The notes beneath the pieces are model-generated. The model did no database searches, was not told where the DNA came from, and saw nothing but the letters and a program-made list of their open reading frames with translations. DNA of 15,403 bases from positions 1 through 15,403 of the forward strand of contig JAJZIE010000030.1 of NCBI GenBank assembly GCA_021810725.1. The letters are read 5' to 3'. The position numbers and the translations under genes were made by a program. Shown one piece after another: positions 13,172 to 15,403 of this stretch. This DNA is from Bacillota bacterium. Lineage in GTDB: Bacteria; Bacillota; Sulfobacillia; JAJZYS01; JAJYTV01. The stretch's first letter is position 1. Each line of letters starts with the position of its first letter.

Positions 13172-13948
13172 ATGCACTTGTGGAACCAACTCAGAACCGA
13201 TGAATACGAAGGGATGCTGGCAGAAACCATCACCATCACCGGACACAACGGTGACCTCATCCACGCCTACTTCTCTCGCCCACTCGGGGAGGGGCCGTTC
13301 CCCGGCATCGTCTTGATCCCGCATATGCCAGGATGGGACGAGTTCAGCCGCGAGACGGCCCGCCGGTTCTCCCAGCACGGTTATGCCGTCGTCTGCCCCG
13401 ACATCTACTGCCGGGTTGGGCACGGCACGCCCGAGGAGATTTCCGCGAAGGCCCGTGCCAAGGGCGGTGTCCCCGATGACAGCGTGATGGGAGATTGCGA
13501 CGGAGCCCTTCGCTACCTGACCTCCCTGCCTTATTCGAACGGCAAGGTCGGGGTCATGGGCATGTGTTCCGGCGGTCGCCACGCGTTTCTGGCGGCTTGC
13601 CGGGTCGAGGGCTTCAATGCCGCCGTCGACTGCTGGGGAGGGCGCGTCATTGCCGCCAAGGAGGATCTGACCCCGGCTCAGCCGGTGGCGCCCATTGAAT
13701 ACATTAGCCAGTTGGGTTGCCCCCTGCTCGGCATCTTCGGCAACGACGACCGCTACCCGACGCCGGAGCAGGTGAACCTGCAGGAAGAGGAACTCAAGAA
13801 ACACGGCAAGGATTACAGCTTCCATCGCTACGACGGCGCCGGGCACGGCTTCTTTTACTATCACACGGAGATGTACCGGCCAAAGCAGGCGATGGACGCA
13901 TGGAACAAGATCTTCGAGTTTCTCGGTGAACATCTGGGAACGAGGTAA
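13172..13948 (+). CDS. Dienelactone hydrolase family protein
   Basis: An alpha/beta hydrolase of 258 residues, similar to carboxymethylenebutenolidases. A Cys-Asp-His triad is visible: nucleophile Cys132 in GVMGMCSGGRHAF, an Asp in GIFGNDDRYPTPEQ (Asp192 or 193), and His225 in YDGAGHGFF. The length fits the family (230 to 290). The ATG at 13172 is only one base after AGGAGG; TTG at 13178 is seven bases after it and may be the real start, giving a protein beginning with WNQLRTDEYEGMLAET. The true substrate is uncertain; the family includes many enzymes that do not act on dienelactone. The 271 bases before it (12901-13171) show no gene, aptamer or clear promoter. No link to the fluoride transcripts is visible beyond location. 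Confidence 0.92.
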   Translation: MHLWNQLRTDEYEGMLAETITITGHNGDLIHAYFSRPLGEGPFPGIVLIPHMPGWDEFSRETARRFSQHGYAVVCPDIYCRVGHGTPEEISAKARAKGGVPDDSVMGDCDGALRYLTSLPYSNGKVGVMGMCSGGRHAFLAACRVEGFNAAVDCWGGRVIAAKEDLTPAQPVAPIEYISQLGCPLLGIFGNDDRYPTPEQVNLQEEELKKHGKDYSFHRYDGAGHGFFYYHTEMYRPKQAMDAWNKIFEFLGEHLGTR

Positions 13949-13986
13949 CCTCCGACCCCGAGTGAAACGGTCACGGGAAGATGGCG

Positions 13987-14018
13987 AGCCGGCAGGGGCT
14001 CTGATCCCTCTGCCGGCT
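13987..14018 (+). terminator. Stable hairpin after the hydrolase gene, possible terminator
   Basis: AGCCGGCAG (13987-13995) pairs with CTGCCGGCT (14010-14018), extended inside by GGG/CCC with one bulged T, loop of seven. It begins 39 bp after the hydrolase stop. No T-run follows, so it may be a weak or factor-assisted terminator or an RNA-stabilising hairpin. Confidence 0.45.
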
Positions 14019-14196
14019 ACTCTTCGGCAACGCTCGTCTGGGGCGGCGTTCGCTGGCACGGGTGGAGCGTCCGGCCGAGCCTTGCCCCCTTGCGCTGCTG
14101 ACGCGAGAGAGCAGACGGCGCGAGCATGACCTTCGGCGGGAGACGTCCGGGTCGCATGCGAAGTAGACAGATACCCGATCGATGATGGAGAAACAG

Positions 14197-15403
14197 ATGG
14201 ACATGCAGGAACCTTCACTGGTCGGACCGAGGGCCGTAGAGCCTTTCGTCGTTATGGCCAAACCCGTCGGCCCGCTTTGCAACCTCAACTGCACGTACTG
14301 CTACTATCTGGGCAAAGAGCGTCTGTACGAGCGGCCGCATCGCTTCCGCATGACGGACGGCATGCTGGAACTCTACATCCGCCAGTTCATCTCGGCCAGC
14401 CCGGGGCCCATCGTGCAGTTCACCTGGCATGGCGGGGAGCCGACGCTGGCCGGGCTGGACTTCTATCGCCTGGCCGTGCAACTGCAGAAGAAGTACCTTC
14501 CGGACGGCTGGACCGTATGGAACAATCTCCAGACCAACGGCATTCTGCTGGACGACGCGTGGTGCTCATTTCTGGCGGACGCGCACTTCGATGTGGGCAT
14601 CAGCGTGGATGGAGCGAAGTGGCTGCACGATACCTACCGCAAGGACCGCGGCGGAAACGGCACCTACGAGCGAACCGTCGCCGCGGTCCGCCGGCTGAAG
14701 GCCTACGGCGTTCAGCCCGACCTGCTTTGCACCGTGACATCCGAAGGCGCGCGGGACCCTGCTGGCGTCTATCGCGCCTTGCGGGACCTCGACACCGGCT
14801 GGATGCAGTTCATCCCCATCGTGCGCCGGGGGGAAGACGGTGCGATCACCCCCGACTCCGTCACCAGCGCAGGATACGGCCATTTCCTGTCGGGCGTCTT
14901 CGACGAATGGCTCCACCACGATCTCGGACGGGTGCAGGTGCAGCTGTTCTCGGAGGTGGCGCGCGTCTGGGCGGGGGGTGCGGCCAGCCTCTGCTGGATG
15001 GCCGCCACCTGCGGCCGCGTGCTCGTCGTCGAGCATGACGGCAGTGTCTACTCCTGCGATCACTTCGTCGAGCCCGACTATCGCATCGGCGACATCGAGA
15101 CCGCCTCCCTGACCGACCTGGTCGACGGGCCGGCTCAGCGCCGGTTCGGCGACGACAAGAAGAACCTCCTTCCCTCGCAATGTCTCACTTGCCCCTGGCT
15201 GCAGGTCTGCAACGGGGGCTGCCCCAAGGACCGATTCGCGACGTCAGGGAGCGGTGAGCCGGGACTCTACTATCTCTGCGACGGCTTGCGGCAGTTCTTC
15301 GCCCACGCCGAGCGGCCGCTGAAAAGGGTCGCACAGCTCAGCCGCCGCGGCCTGACCGCAAGTGCCATCACCGCCGAGTTGCGGGCCGAATCCGAGGCCG
15401 CTG
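14197..15403 (+). CDS. Radical SAM/SPASM protein, anaerobic sulfatase-maturating enzyme type (partial)
   Basis: The first 402 residues are in the window; the frame is open to the right edge. The ATG at 14197 lies six bases after GGAG; ATGs at 14185 and 14203 are alternatives. The radical SAM cluster motif is CNLNCTYC (Cys28, Cys32, Cys35), with GGEP at 79-82 and VGISVDGAKWLHDTYR at 133-148. A SPASM domain holds the cysteines for two auxiliary [4Fe-4S] clusters: Cys266, Cys272, Cys287, the CLTC-x5-C-x3-C group (329-342) and Cys361. These features match anSME enzymes, which convert an active-site Cys or Ser of sulfatases to formylglycine. No sulfatase lies in the window; it may be beyond the right edge. 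Related SPASM peptide-modifying enzymes share the motifs, so the target is not certain. Confidence 0.9.
   Translation, partial: MDMQEPSLVGPRAVEPFVVMAKPVGPLCNLNCTYCYYLGKERLYERPHRFRMTDGMLELYIRQFISASPGPIVQFTWHGGEPTLAGLDFYRLAVQLQKKYLPDGWTVWNNLQTNGILLDDAWCSFLADAHFDVGISVDGAKWLHDTYRKDRGGNGTYERTVAAVRRLKAYGVQPDLLCTVTSEGARDPAGVYRALRDLDTGWMQFIPIVRRGEDGAITPDSVTSAGYGHFLSGVFDEWLHHDLGRVQVQLFSEVARVWAGGAASLCWMAATCGRVLVVEHDGSVYSCDHFVEPDYRIGDIETASLTDLVDGPAQRRFGDDKKNLLPSQCLTCPWLQVCNGGCPKDRFATSGSGEPGLYYLCDGLRQFFAHAERPLKRVAQLSRRGLTASAITAELRAESEAA

Noticed and set aside
12901..14196. Further fluoride aptamers before the hydrolase, the radical SAM gene or the zinc-finger gene
   Set aside because: I looked for the GATGG...GGCTGATGACTCCT pattern with a matching pseudoknot and found none in these leaders.

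Overview
High-GC bacterial DNA, densely packed, with sigma70-like promoters (TTGACA/TATCAT type) and Shine-Dalgarno (SD) starts. The gene content would suit a proteobacterium or a related Gram-negative lineage, but nothing here fixes the taxon.

Layout. (1) Minus strand, about 6430 down to 1 and continuing off the left edge: a six-gene operon for a membrane complex of the complex I / group 4 hydrogenase superfamily, in transcription order HyfC(NuoH)-, HyfE-, HyfF-, HyfG(NuoD)-, HyfI(NuoB)- and HyfB(NuoL)-like. The large subunit lacks all four cysteines that hold a [NiFe] centre, so this looks like an 'energy-converting hydrogenase-related' (Ehr) complex and not a true hydrogenase. (2) Minus strand, 9611 to 6568: two overlapping genes for MutS-family ATPases without mismatch-recognition domains. 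(3) Minus strand, 10327 to 9959: a small ClpX-type zinc-finger protein with a helix-turn-helix-like tail. (4) Plus strand, 10707 to 12900: an MFS transporter and a HEAT-repeat-like protein. (5) Plus strand, 13172 to 13948: a dienelactone-hydrolase-family enzyme. (6) Plus strand, 14197 to the right edge: a radical SAM/SPASM protein of the anaerobic sulfatase maturase type, cut off by the window.

The main result is regulatory. Three separate leaders each carry a recognisable fluoride (crcB-motif) riboswitch aptamer: before the Ehr operon, before the MutS-like pair and before the MFS transporter. In the two minus-strand leaders the aptamer begins within a base or two of the start point predicted from a good promoter. 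In all three, the CTCC strand of the aptamer pseudoknot can pair instead with a downstream segment that forms a terminator or hides an SD site. This is the logic of a switch that turns on with fluoride. Eight of the eleven genes belong to these three transcripts, and a ninth (the HEAT-repeat-like gene) may follow the transporter on its transcript. The region therefore reads as a fluoride-response locus that combines an ion-translocating membrane complex, two MutS-like ATPases and a candidate transporter, with no CrcB/Fluc channel visible in the window.

Two starts are odd. The MutS-like operon has a well-placed SD and ATG whose frame is closed by a TAG after 13 codons, just before the first MutS-like gene continues in the same frame. 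The HyfC-like gene has no standard start codon at its expected N terminus, while a well-placed ATG lies one base out of frame across a run of five Gs.
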